Both the position numbers and the translations under genes were made by a program. Below the pieces are notes generated by a model. It had not been told where the DNA came from, ran no database searches, and worked only from the letters and a program-made list of their open reading frames with translations. Below, in pieces: positions 1-6,866 of a DNA stretch of 64,000 bases; position 1 is the stretch's first letter, and each line of letters opens with the position of its first letter. Location of the stretch: the NCBI RefSeq assembly GCF_000337835.1, contig NZ_AOLM01000025.1:1-64000 (forward strand). Direction: 5' to 3'. This DNA is from Haloferax sulfurifontis ATCC BAA-897 (GTDB taxonomy: Archaea; Halobacteriota; Halobacteria; Halobacteriales; Haloferacaceae).

Positions 1-279
1 GCCCCGTCGCTCGCGGAGGCCGCCGCCGAGTACGTCGCGGACGACACGGTCGTCGTCGCCAACGGCGGCCTCGGCGACCCGGACGCGGCGCGGGCCGCCC
101 TCGACGCCGGCGCGGACCTGTTCACGCTGGGGACGAGCGCGCTCGCCAACCCGGACTGGCCGGCGCGCGTGGCCGCCGGCGACGACCTCGACGCGTTCGA
201 CCCGGCGGAGTACCTCGCGCCGACCGCCGGGCTCTCGGACCACGAGGTGCCGTCGGAGCCCCCGCTCGCGGACGACTGA
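1..279 (+). CDS. C-terminal fragment of an old-yellow-enzyme family NADH:flavin oxidoreductase
   Basis: The window opens inside this reading frame and the stop is at 277-279, so only 92 residues are visible. They contain a glycine-rich strand (NGGLGDPDAA) followed by LGTSALANPDWPAR and FDPAEYL, which matches the end of the (beta/alpha)8 barrel of the old yellow enzyme family, where the G-R-x-x-I/L-A-N-P-D segment helps bind the FMN phosphate. These enzymes reduce activated C=C bonds using NAD(P)H. The usual Arg before the ANPD motif is replaced by Thr/Ser here, so cofactor binding detail may differ. Assignment rests only on this tail and the substrate cannot be inferred. Confidence 0.7.
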   Translation, partial: APSLAEAAAEYVADDTVVVANGGLGDPDAARAALDAGADLFTLGTSALANPDWPARVAAGDDLDAFDPAEYLAPTAGLSDHEVPSEPPLADD

Positions 280-323
280 CGCGGGTTCGCCGCCGGCTTC
301 CCCGTCGGCGACCCGACCACCGA

Positions 324-344
324 ACCCCTTCGCTTCCACTCGAA
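324..344 (-). repeat. ORB-like (origin recognition box) motif
   Basis: Read on the minus strand this is TTCGAGTGGAAGCGAAGGGG followed by T. It matches the archaeal ORB core (TGGAAACgAAgGGGT type) with a single A to G change. It sits in the 120-nt gap between two convergent genes. Three further gaps in the first 23 kb carry related motifs (6254-6319, 9847-9868, 22468-22490). Binding by Orc1/Cdc6 is inference from the motif only. Confidence 0.5.
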
Positions 345-399
345 CTCCCGTTTCACAGCTCCGACGGCCGCCGTATTCGGTCGCGCTGACTCGATTCGA

Positions 400-1209
400 C
401 TACCCGAGCGTCACGTCGAGATAGAGCATCACGACGACGCCGAGCATCGTCCCGAACGTCGCCACGCGCTCGTGGCCGTTCGAGTGCGTCTCGGGGACGA
501 TTTCGTCGGAGATGACGAACAGCATCGCGCCGGCGGCGAAGCCCATCGCGTAGGGGAGCAACGCCGCGGCGTACTGGACGGCCCACGCGCCGAAGACGGC
601 GAGCGGAATCTCCACGAGGCCGGCGCGGATGCCCGCGAACGTCGCGTAGGTCGTGTTCCGAAGCCCGGCGTTGACGGCGGCGATGGAGACGGCCAGCCCC
701 TCGGGGATGTTCTGGATGCCGATGGCGAGCATCAGCGGGATGGCGGTCCCGAGGTCGCCGGAGCCGAAGCCGACGCCGACGGCGAGGCCCTCGGGCATGT
801 TGTGGATGGTGATGGCGACGATGAACAGGATGACCGATGCCATCTTTTTGTCCGTCTCCGGGGCGTCAGCCCGGGTCTTGCCGGTCACGAGGATGTGGAC
901 GTGCGGAATCCACAGGTCGGCTTGGTCGAGGACGACGACGCCGATGACGAAGCCGGCGAGGACGGGAATCGGATTCCCGCCCGCCGCCTCGATGCCGGGG
1001 AGAATGAGGCTCGTGAAGCTCGCGGCGAGCATGACGCCGGCGGCGAAGCCGAGGAGCGTGTCGAGCGAGCGCTTCGAGGGGTCGCGCCAGACGAGGATGA
1101 GGAGCGCGCCCAGCATGTTCATGCCGGCGATGACGACGCCGCCGAGGAGGCCCTGCATCACCGGGTCCGAGCCGGCGAGCGAGACGAACAGCTCTTCGGC
1201 CGCGGTCAC
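400..1209 (-). CDS. ZIP family divalent metal transporter (GufA-like)
   Basis: An integral membrane protein with about eight predicted hydrophobic helices. The two metal-coordination helices are clear: HNMPEGLAVGVGFG (TM4) and IQNIPEGLAVS (TM5), the latter with Gln where many family members have His. GFAAGVMLAASFTSLILPGIE is typical of the GufA branch. ZIP proteins move Zn, Fe or Mn into the cytoplasm; substrate is not decidable here. Start: no ATG is available near the family N-terminus. I chose the GTG at 1209, which has GGAAGTGAG just upstream; an in-frame GTG at 1260 would add 17 residues. A TATA-like ATACATAC near 1275 would place the transcript start near 1250, favouring the shorter form. 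Confidence 0.85.
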   Translation of the reverse strand: MTAAEELFVSLAGSDPVMQGLLGGVVIAGMNMLGALLILVWRDPSKRSLDTLLGFAAGVMLAASFTSLILPGIEAAGGNPIPVLAGFVIGVVVLDQADLWIPHVHILVTGKTRADAPETDKKMASVILFIVAITIHNMPEGLAVGVGFGSGDLGTAIPLMLAIGIQNIPEGLAVSIAAVNAGLRNTTYATFAGIRAGLVEIPLAVFGAWAVQYAAALLPYAMGFAAGAMLFVISDEIVPETHSNGHERVATFGTMLGVVVMLYLDVTLG

Positions 1210-1317
1210 AGTCGTCTCACTTCCGGTCGTCGGCTCCCGCGTCGTTCGGTCATGGGCCACCTGACGGGCGGGAGGTATGTATGCCCTCGGTCGGTTCTCG
1301 CCGCCCGCGACGACCGA

Positions 1318-1746
1318 CTACCCCGTCTCGTCGAGGACGTACCGGACCGTCGGCGACCCCTCGAACCGCGGACCGTGGCCGACGCGGTCGAAGCCGGCGT
1401 GCTCGACCGCGTCGCAAAGCGGCGTCTCGGATTCGAGGACGAGCACCTCGACCGGCAGGTCCTCGGCGCTGGCGAAGCGGAGCGGCTCTTCGAGCAGTCG
1501 CCGCACCGCCGTCTCGGTCCCGCCGAGCCGGGTGACGTGGAGGACGCCGTCGCGGACGTCGAAGCCGACGAACCCGAGCACCGGTTCGTCGTCCGCCGGC
1601 GCGTCGGCGTGGGGGTCCGACCCCGTCTCGGCGGTGGCGAGGCGGACCGTCCGGTCGCGTATCAGCCGCCGCATCGCTCGTATCGGCGCGTCGGCGACGG
1701 CGGCGAGCGCCTCGGCGTCGGTGTCGACGGCGTCTCTGACATCCAT
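1318..1746 (-). CDS. GNAT-like conserved protein
   Basis: 142 residues from the ATG at 1746 (an upstream in-frame ATG at 1836 would add 30 residues of non-acidic sequence and is less likely). The N-terminus, MDVRDAVDTDAEALAAVAD, has the beta1-alpha1 look of GCN5-related acetyltransferases, and the remainder (VLGFVGFDVRDGVLHVTRLGG, LEVLVLE-like strands, HAGFDRVG near the end) follows the GNAT strand order. The acetyl-CoA loop Q/R-x-x-G-x-A is not obvious, so activity is uncertain. The gene stands alone, convergent to the ZIP transporter and divergent from lysC. Confidence 0.55.
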   Translation of the reverse strand: MDVRDAVDTDAEALAAVADAPIRAMRRLIRDRTVRLATAETGSDPHADAPADDEPVLGFVGFDVRDGVLHVTRLGGTETAVRRLLEEPLRFASAEDLPVEVLVLESETPLCDAVEHAGFDRVGHGPRFEGSPTVRYVLDETG

Positions 1747-1857
1747 GTCCGAACCTTCCGCGGCGTCGGTGATAAATCTCCGCCCGCGAGGCGTCGGTAC
1801 GGGCCGTCTCAGCGCCGGATTCGCGGGTGACGGCAACGGTTGAATCGGAGGACATAG

Positions 1858-1863
1858 TTATAC
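1858..1863 (+). promoter_or_regulatory. TATA-like box for the lysC transcript
   Basis: TTATAC, the only AT-rich patch in the 1837-1933 gap. Counting about 26 nt from its centre puts the transcript start at 1886-1887, exactly at the ATG of a short ORF that precedes lysC and 47 nt before lysC itself. Confidence 0.5.
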
Positions 1864-1886
1864 GTCCCCCCGCGTTAGCCCCTCGC

Positions 1887-1943
1887 ATGTTTACCAACGA
1901 AGCCCCGAAGCGACGCGACGCACCGGAGGGACGATGCGCGTAG
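1887..1943 (+). CDS. Candidate leaderless upstream ORF overlapping the lysC start (18 aa)
   Basis: An ATG at 1887 opens an 18-codon frame (begins MFTNEAPKRRDA) whose TAG at 1941-1943 lies inside the first codons of lysC. The predicted transcript start coincides with this ATG, so the mRNA would be leaderless for the uORF, while lysC has its own GGAGGG (1925-1930) four bases before its ATG, inside the uORF. That arrangement permits translational coupling or reinitiation. The peptide has no obvious enrichment in Lys, Thr or Met. Expression is not shown by sequence alone. Confidence 0.35.
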   Translation: MFTNEAPKRRDAPEGRCA

Positions 1944-3112
1944 TCGCGAAGTTCGGCGGCACCTCGCTCGGTAGCGGCGACCGAATCAACCGCGCCGCCG
2001 ACTCCATCGCCGCGGCCGTCGAACACGGCCACGAAATCGCCGTCGTCGCCTCCGCGATGGGCTCGACGACCGACGACCTCCTCGACGAGATCAAGTTCGA
2101 GGCCGACGACCGCGACCGCGCCGAAATCGTCTCGATGGGCGAGCGGACCAGCGTGCGCATGCTCAAGGCGGCGCTGGCCGCCCGCGGCGTCAACGCTCTG
2201 TTCGTCGAACCCGGCACGGACGAGTGGCCGGTCATCACCAACGACCTCGGCGAGGTCGACGTCGAGGCCACGAGAGAGCGGGCCGCGAAGCTCGCGGCCG
2301 AACTCGACGGCGTCGTCCCGGTCATCACCGGCTTCCTCGCGCAGAACCACGACGGCGAAATCACGACGCTCGGCCGCGGCGGCTCCGACACCTCCGCCGT
2401 GATGCTCGGCAACTACATGGACGCCGACGAGGTCGTCATCGTGACCGACGTGGAGGGCGTCATGACCGGCGACCCGCGGGTGGTCGAAGGCGCGCGCAAC
2501 GTCGGCCGCATCACCGTCGACGAGCTTCGGAACCTCTCGTTCCGCGGGGCCGAGGTCGTCGCGCCGTCGGCGCTGTCGTACAAGGACGCGGCGCTCGACG
2601 TTCGGGTCGTCCACTACCAGCACGGCGACCTGCTCACCGGCGGGACGCTCATCGAAGGCGAGTTCCACAACCTCATCGACATGCAGGAAGAGCCCCTCGC
2701 GTGTCTCACCGTCGCCGGGCGGGCGATTCGCAACCGACCGGGCATCCTCGCGGACCTCTCGGCCGCCCTCCGAGAGGAGGACATCAACGTCGACTCGGTC
2801 GCCTCCGGGATGGACTCCATCACGTTCTACGTCCTCGAAGACGACTCCGACCGGGCCGAGGCCGTCCTCCACGACCGCGTCATCGCCGACGACGCGCTGT
2901 CCTCGGTCACCGTCGAAGACGACATCGCCGTCGTCCGCGTCACCGGCGGCGAACTCCCGAACCGCCCCGGCGTCATCCTCGACATCGTCCAGCCGCTGTC
3001 CGACGCCGGCATCAACATCCACGACGCCATCACCTCCGCGACCTCCGTCGCCATCTTCGTGGCGTGGGACGACCGCGAGGAGACGCTCGGCATCATCCAA
3101 AACGAGTTCTGA
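1934..3112 (+). CDS. lysC: Aspartate kinase
   Basis: Phosphorylates L-aspartate with ATP, the first step towards diaminopimelate/lysine, threonine and methionine. The 392 residues fit a monofunctional aspartokinase: amino-acid-kinase domain with KFGGTSLGSG at residues 6-15, the FLAQNHDGEITTLGRGGSD segment that forms the substrate site, VVIVTDVEGVMTGDP, and two C-terminal ACT domains from about residue 255, where end-product feedback usually acts (RPGILADLSAALREEDINVDSV; NRPGVILDIVQPLSDAGINI). The ATG at 1934 is preceded by GGAGGG and begins with the family's first strand. Since lysine in haloarchaea is made by the diaminopimelate route, this gene supports lysine synthesis independent of the LysW-type operon further right. 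Confidence 0.95.
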   Translation: MRVVAKFGGTSLGSGDRINRAADSIAAAVEHGHEIAVVASAMGSTTDDLLDEIKFEADDRDRAEIVSMGERTSVRMLKAALAARGVNALFVEPGTDEWPVITNDLGEVDVEATRERAAKLAAELDGVVPVITGFLAQNHDGEITTLGRGGSDTSAVMLGNYMDADEVVIVTDVEGVMTGDPRVVEGARNVGRITVDELRNLSFRGAEVVAPSALSYKDAALDVRVVHYQHGDLLTGGTLIEGEFHNLIDMQEEPLACLTVAGRAIRNRPGILADLSAALREEDINVDSVASGMDSITFYVLEDDSDRAEAVLHDRVIADDALSSVTVEDDIAVVRVTGGELPNRPGVILDIVQPLSDAGINIHDAITSATSVAIFVAWDDREETLGIIQNEF

Positions 3113-3313
3113 GCCGGCCCCGCCCCGTTACCTCTCGACGCTGTTTTCGCGCGACTGCGTCCCCGCCAGCGACGCCAACGGCCGGTGAGCCACGACGGCC
3201 GCCGAGGTCGGTTCGTGGCGGTTCGTGGCGAGAGCGGAACAGCCGGCGACACCGATGCACACACCCGTCCACGAGCGCCGGAAACCGGTCGTCGTCCCTC
3301 GATTTTCCGCCTG

Positions 3314-3324
3314 CCGATTACTTC
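3314..3324 (+). promoter_or_regulatory. Probable tnaA promoter element
   Basis: CGATTACTTCA is centred about 28 nt before the tnaA ATG, consistent with a leaderless start. The 235-nt gap upstream (3113-3347) otherwise holds a perfect tandem 10-bp repeat, GTTCGTGGCG twice, at 3211-3230 and no convincing gene. In Haloferax volcanii the tnaA promoter is known to be induced by tryptophan; whether the repeat is the regulator site is not known to me. Confidence 0.5.
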
Positions 3325-3347
3325 ACGTTCGCGGGCCTATTGCGGGC

Positions 3348-4694
3348 ATGAAATCGTACAAGGCGAAGATGGTCGAGCCCATCGAACTCCCCTCGCGCGA
3401 GGAGCGCGAGGCCGCCCTCGAACGCGCCGGCTACAACGCGTTCAACCTCGACGCCCGCGACGTGTACATCGACCTCCTGACCGACTCGGGGACGGGCACG
3501 ATGTCCGCCGAGCAGTGGGCGGCGATGATTCGCGGCGACGAGGCCTACGCCGGAAGCGAGTCGTTCGCCCGCCTCGCCGACTCGGTCCGCGACGTGATGG
3601 GCTTCGAGCACGTCGTGCCGACCCATCAGGGCCGCGGCGCGGAGAACGTCCTCTACGGCGTCCTCTTGGAGGACGGCGACGTGGTGCCGAACAACTCCCA
3701 TTTCGATACGACCCGCGCCCACGTCGTCAATCAGGGCGCGGAACCCGTCGACTGCCCGTCGCCCGCCTCACGGGACCCCAACTCCACGGAGACGTTCAAG
3801 GGGAACTTCGACATCGACGCGGGCTACGCGCTCGTCGAGGAGGTCGGTGCCGACGCGATTCCCGTCGTCGTCCTCACCATCACGAACAACTCCGTCGCCG
3901 GCCAGCCCGTCTCGATGGCGAACATCCGCGCCACCGCGGAGTTCGCCCGCGACATCGACGCCATGTTCGTCATCGACGCCTGTCGGTTCGCCGAGAACGC
4001 CCACTTCATCAAGACCAACGAGGCGGGCTACGAGAACCACTCGGTCGCCGAAATCGCCCGCGCGCAGTTCGAACACGCCGACGCGATTACGATGTCCGGC
4101 AAGAAAGACGCCCTCGTCAACATCGGCGGCTTCGCCGCGATGCGCGACGAGACGGTGTTCGAGCACGCGAAACAGCGCGCCATCCTCTACGAGGGCTTTC
4201 CCACCTACGGCGGCCTCTCGGGGCGCGACATCGAGGCGATGGCCGTCGGCCTCCGCGAGGCCGTCACGCCGCCGTACGTGACCGACCGGGTCGAGCAGGT
4301 GGCCGAACTCGGTGACCTGCTGGTCGAGGCCGGCGTCCCCGTCTACCAGCCGACGGGTGGGCACGCGGTCTACCTCGACGCCGGCGAGGTGTTCCCGCAC
4401 GTCCCGAAAGACGAGTACCCCGGACAGCAACTCGTCTGCGCGCTCTACCTCGAAGGCGGCGTCCGCGGCGTCGAACTCGGCGGATTCGCGTTCCCCGGCA
4501 CGGACCGCCCGGACCTCGTGCGCCTCGCGCTCCCGCGGCGCACCTACAGCCGCGAGCACCTCGAACACGTCGCCGAGACGGCCGCGAAAGTGATGGCCTC
4601 TGCCGGCGAGTACGGCGGCCTCGAAATCGTCGAGGAGCCGCCGATGAAGGAGCTTCGGCACTTCTCGGCGCGGCTCGAACCGGTGTCGAACTGA
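3348..4694 (+). CDS. tnaA: Tryptophanase (tryptophan indole-lyase)
   Basis: A PLP-dependent beta-eliminating lyase of 448 residues that splits L-tryptophan to indole, pyruvate and ammonia. The PLP lysine lies in MSGKKDALVNIGGF (Lys252/Lys253), corresponding to the SAKKD motif of bacterial TnaA; THQGRGAENVLYG and FVIDACRFAENAHFI are the other cofactor-binding signatures. The start is the ATG at 3348, chosen because it follows a well-placed TATA-like element; a longer frame exists but its extra 41 residues are not family-like. Tyrosine phenol-lyase is a close relative and the main alternative. The gene is rare in archaea and is probably an old acquisition from bacteria, although its codon use matches the neighbours. 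Confidence 0.93.
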   Translation: MKSYKAKMVEPIELPSREEREAALERAGYNAFNLDARDVYIDLLTDSGTGTMSAEQWAAMIRGDEAYAGSESFARLADSVRDVMGFEHVVPTHQGRGAENVLYGVLLEDGDVVPNNSHFDTTRAHVVNQGAEPVDCPSPASRDPNSTETFKGNFDIDAGYALVEEVGADAIPVVVLTITNNSVAGQPVSMANIRATAEFARDIDAMFVIDACRFAENAHFIKTNEAGYENHSVAEIARAQFEHADAITMSGKKDALVNIGGFAAMRDETVFEHAKQRAILYEGFPTYGGLSGRDIEAMAVGLREAVTPPYVTDRVEQVAELGDLLVEAGVPVYQPTGGHAVYLDAGEVFPHVPKDEYPGQQLVCALYLEGGVRGVELGGFAFPGTDRPDLVRLALPRRTYSREHLEHVAETAAKVMASAGEYGGLEIVEEPPMKELRHFSARLEPVSN

Positions 4695-4716
4695 CGATTT
4701 CGGGACGGCTACTCGC

Positions 4717-4722
4717 TTTTTT
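4717..4722 (+). terminator. T-tract terminator after tnaA
   Basis: Six consecutive T on the plus strand 23 nt after the tnaA stop, in the short convergent gap with the next gene. Archaeal termination usually needs only a T-run, so this is a plausible end for the tnaA transcript. Confidence 0.5.
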
Positions 4723-4724
4723 CC

Positions 4725-5384
4725 CTACTTTCCCTCGTACAGCCGACTCGCCAACCGCTCCGGCAGGCCGACCTCGCGCACGCGCTCCGCGACGCGGTCG
4801 ATGTCGTAGTTGACGCGTTCGGCTTCGATTTCCATCGCGTCGAGGTCGGCGACCGCGTAGGCCGCCCGCGGGTCGCCGTCGCGGGGTTGGCCGACGCTTC
4901 CGGGGTTCAGCACGATTCCGTCGTCGTAGATTCGGTGGCCCTGTACGTGGGTGTGGCCCAACACCAGCAGATCCTCGTCGTCGAGGAGCGACGGCGAGAA
5001 GTCGTCGGGGTAGGTGTAGCGGTCGGGGTCGCTCGGGTGGCCGTGGGCGAGTTTGACCCGCTCGTCGGCGACGTGCCGCGTGTTCGGGAGCGCGGAGAGC
5101 CACTCCATCGACGCCGGCGACAGCGCGTCGCGGGCGTAGTCGACGCCCGCGGCCGCCATGCTGTTGAAGCGGAAGCCGGTACCCGACGTGACCGCGCGGT
5201 CGTGGTTCCCCGAGACCGTCGGAACGTCCCGCTCGGCGAGTTCGGACACGCACTCCTCGGGCCACGGGTTGTAGCCGACCACGTCGCCGGCGCAGACCAA
5301 TCGGTCGACCGGCGGCATCGATTCGAGCACCGCTTCGAGTGCCGGGAGGTTCCCGTGCACGTCCGAGATGACGCCCAGACGCAT
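4725..5384 (-). CDS. Calcineurin-like metallophosphoesterase (MJ0936/YfcE type)
   Basis: 219 residues beginning MRLGVISDVHGNLPALEAVL, the first metal-binding block (D-x-H). The further blocks are all present in order: CAGDVVGYNPWP (GD), VSGNHDRAV (GNHD), KLAHGHPSD (GH) and VLGHTHVQ (GHTH). This is the compact single-domain phosphodiesterase family that hydrolyses phosphodiesters such as bis-p-nitrophenyl phosphate in vitro; physiological substrate is unknown. It starts 48 nt from the end of purO and is transcribed in the same direction, so co-transcription is possible. ATG start is unambiguous. Confidence 0.88.
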   Translation of the reverse strand: MRLGVISDVHGNLPALEAVLESMPPVDRLVCAGDVVGYNPWPEECVSELAERDVPTVSGNHDRAVTSGTGFRFNSMAAAGVDYARDALSPASMEWLSALPNTRHVADERVKLAHGHPSDPDRYTYPDDFSPSLLDDEDLLVLGHTHVQGHRIYDDGIVLNPGSVGQPRDGDPRAAYAVADLDAMEIEAERVNYDIDRVAERVREVGLPERLASRLYEGK

Positions 5385-5432
5385 GGCTCGGTGTACGGCG
5401 TCGCGGCTGAAAAATCTCGGGCCGGGGCGGCG

Positions 5433-6005
5433 TTACTCGCCGTTGTAGAAGGCGGTCTCGACCGCGTCGCCGACGGTCGCGGCGGCGGCGCAGACGGCGT
5501 GTTCGAACTCGTGGTCGTACAGTTCGCGGGCCGCGTCGGCGGCGGTCTCCGCGTCGAGGTCGAACGCCCGCGGGTCGTCTTCCTCGTAGGTCGCCACGAG
5601 CGTGGGCTCGGTCACGGCTTCGACGACGAGCGCGTCCCTGCGGACGATGCCGATGAAGGCCTCGTCGTCGCCGACGACGCCCGCGATGCGGGGCGTGTCG
5701 TAGTCGTCCTTCTCGTAGTCGAGCGCGAGCAGAATCTCCGCGAGGGCGTCCCGCGGCGGGTAGCCGAGGTCGAGTTTCTCCGCGACGGGGTCGACCTGCG
5801 AGCCGTTGCCGACGACGACGTAGTCGCCGCCCTCGCGGACGCAGTTGTAGGCGATGTAGGGGTTGTCGGTCTCGGGGGCGTCGGGCGTCGGCCCGACGGT
5901 CAGGGCGTCGTCCCGGTCGACGACCTGTCGGTTCGGGAAGGACCGAGAGGAGACGCGATACGCACCGATTCCGGGGCCAACGACGACGAAACGTCCGACG
6001 TACAT
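5433..6005 (-). CDS. purO: IMP cyclohydrolase, archaeal PurO type
   Basis: Closes the ring of FAICAR to give IMP, the last step of de novo purine synthesis, using the archaeal enzyme unrelated to bacterial PurH. The N-terminus [10 protein letters not shown], the SSRSFPNR motif and [11 protein letters not shown] are characteristic, and the length (190 residues) fits. I start at the ATG at 6005 because it matches the family N-terminus and follows a TATA-like CTATTTG near 6034; an in-frame ATG nine codons upstream at 6032 would fall before the predicted transcript start. It lies divergent from the tRNA gene. Confidence 0.9.
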   Translation of the reverse strand: MYVGRFVVVGPGIGAYRVSSRSFPNRQVVDRDDALTVGPTPDAPETDNPYIAYNCVREGGDYVVVGNGSQVDPVAEKLDLGYPPRDALAEILLALDYEKDDYDTPRIAGVVGDDEAFIGIVRRDALVVEAVTEPTLVATYEEDDPRAFDLDAETAADAARELYDHEFEHAVCAAAATVGDAVETAFYNGE

Positions 6006-6137
6006 ACACGACAGTGGATAGAATAAGGGCAAATAGTTGGCGGTTTATGCACGTCTGTCCGTCGCCGTGCGACGAAATCCCACGGCGGAATCGACACGCA
6101 ACGTTTACAAATACCCGCGAAGTACGAACTGATGCGA

Positions 6138-6210
6138 AGTCCCATGGGGTAGTGGCCAATCCTGTTGCCTTCTGGGGGCAACGACCCAGGTTCGAATCCT
6201 GGTGGGACTA
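6138..6210 (+). tRNA. tRNA-Gln, anticodon CUG
   Basis: 73 nt folding into a full cloverleaf without intron: acceptor stem AGTCCCA paired with TGGGACT and discriminator A at 6210; anticodon stem TTGCC/GGCAA around the loop TTCTGGG, which gives anticodon CTG with U33; T-arm CCAGG-TTCGAAT-CCTGG. CCA is not encoded. The CAG-decoding glutamine tRNA is used heavily in GC-rich haloarchaea. An ORB-like cluster begins 44 nt downstream. Confidence 0.95.
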
Positions 6211-6253
6211 CTTCTCAGCGTTCTACTCCCGATGAGGCTACGCCGTCCCCTTG

Positions 6254-6319
6254 TTCTCCAGTTGAAACGAAGGGGTAGGTTTCAGAAACCAAGGGGGTCC
6301 GTTTCGAGTGGAGTTTTCC
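6254..6319. repeat. Cluster of ORB-like motifs downstream of tRNA-Gln
   Basis: Three related units lie within 66 nt. The plus-strand copy 6254-6276 contains CTCCAGTTGAAACGAAGGGG then T, close to the archaeal ORB consensus. A shorter plus-strand unit, TTCAGAAACCAAGGGGGT at 6281-6298, resembles a mini-ORB. The minus strand of 6298-6319 reads AACTCCACTCGAAACGGA, the left part of an ORB in opposite orientation, giving an inverted arrangement. There is no obvious AT-rich unwinding element beside it, so it is not by itself a typical origin. Confidence 0.55.
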
Positions 6320-6371
6320 ATTACAGACTCTCAAACTCTCGAATACGGACGGTACAGGCCGCGAAAATCGT

Positions 6372-6866
6372 TTAGCGGTCGACCGCGAGGAGCGCGACTC
6401 GCTCTCTGACCAGCGCGGGGAGGTCGCCGTCGGCGACGCGCAACTCCGCCTCGCCCACGTCGAACACGTCGCGGACGAGCGCTTCGTCGTAGTCGCCGAG
6501 GGTTTCTGCGGGTTCGAGGTCGAGTCGGTCGAACAGCGCGGCCTCGGCTTCGGCCTCGTCGCCGCCGTCGACGAGAATCACGACGGGGAGCGTCCCCTCC
6601 GAGACGCCGATTTCGAACGCGCGGTTGATCTGCCGGCGGCCGCTGGCGTAGAGGAGGATTTCGACGGCGCGATCGCGGGCGATTTCGTTGCCGCGGGCGA
6701 TGGCCCGGTCGGCGAGTTCGGTCGCCCGTTCGAGGTGCTCGCGGTCCACGACGTACCGGGCGTCGAACGCCTGCACCGTCGCGCCCGTCTCGTCAGCTAT
6801 CTCGCCGACCGCCGCGATGAACGAATCGAGGTTCGCGACGGTCGCCTCGGCCTCGACGAGCCTCAT
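6372..6866 (-). CDS. cgi121: KEOPS complex subunit Cgi121
   Basis: 164 residues of the Cgi121/TPRKB family. KEOPS (Kae1, Bud32, Cgi121, Pcc1) makes the N6-threonylcarbamoyladenosine at A37 of ANN-decoding tRNAs; Cgi121 binds the tRNA CCA end and contacts Bud32. Family features are the central helix block around [38 protein letters not shown] and the strand VVILVDGG. The start overlaps the hel308 stop by four bases (ATGA), so both are translated from one mRNA. The pairing of these two genes is conserved among haloarchaea to my knowledge. Confidence 0.9.
   Translation of the reverse strand: MRLVEAEATVANLDSFIAAVGEIADETGATVQAFDARYVVDREHLERATELADRAIARGNEIARDRAVEILLYASGRRQINRAFEIGVSEGTLPVVILVDGGDEAEAEAALFDRLDLEPAETLGDYDEALVRDVFDVGEAELRVADGDLPALVRERVALLAVDR

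Noticed and set aside
472-1830. 452-codon plus-strand frame over the ZIP and GNAT genes
   Set aside because: Shadow frame: rich in Arg, Gly, Asp and without conserved motifs, while the minus strand encodes clear families.
6138-6330. tRNA-Gln as an integration (att) site
   Set aside because: No second copy of the tRNA 3' end and no integrase or compositional change is visible nearby; the downstream repeats fit ORB motifs instead.
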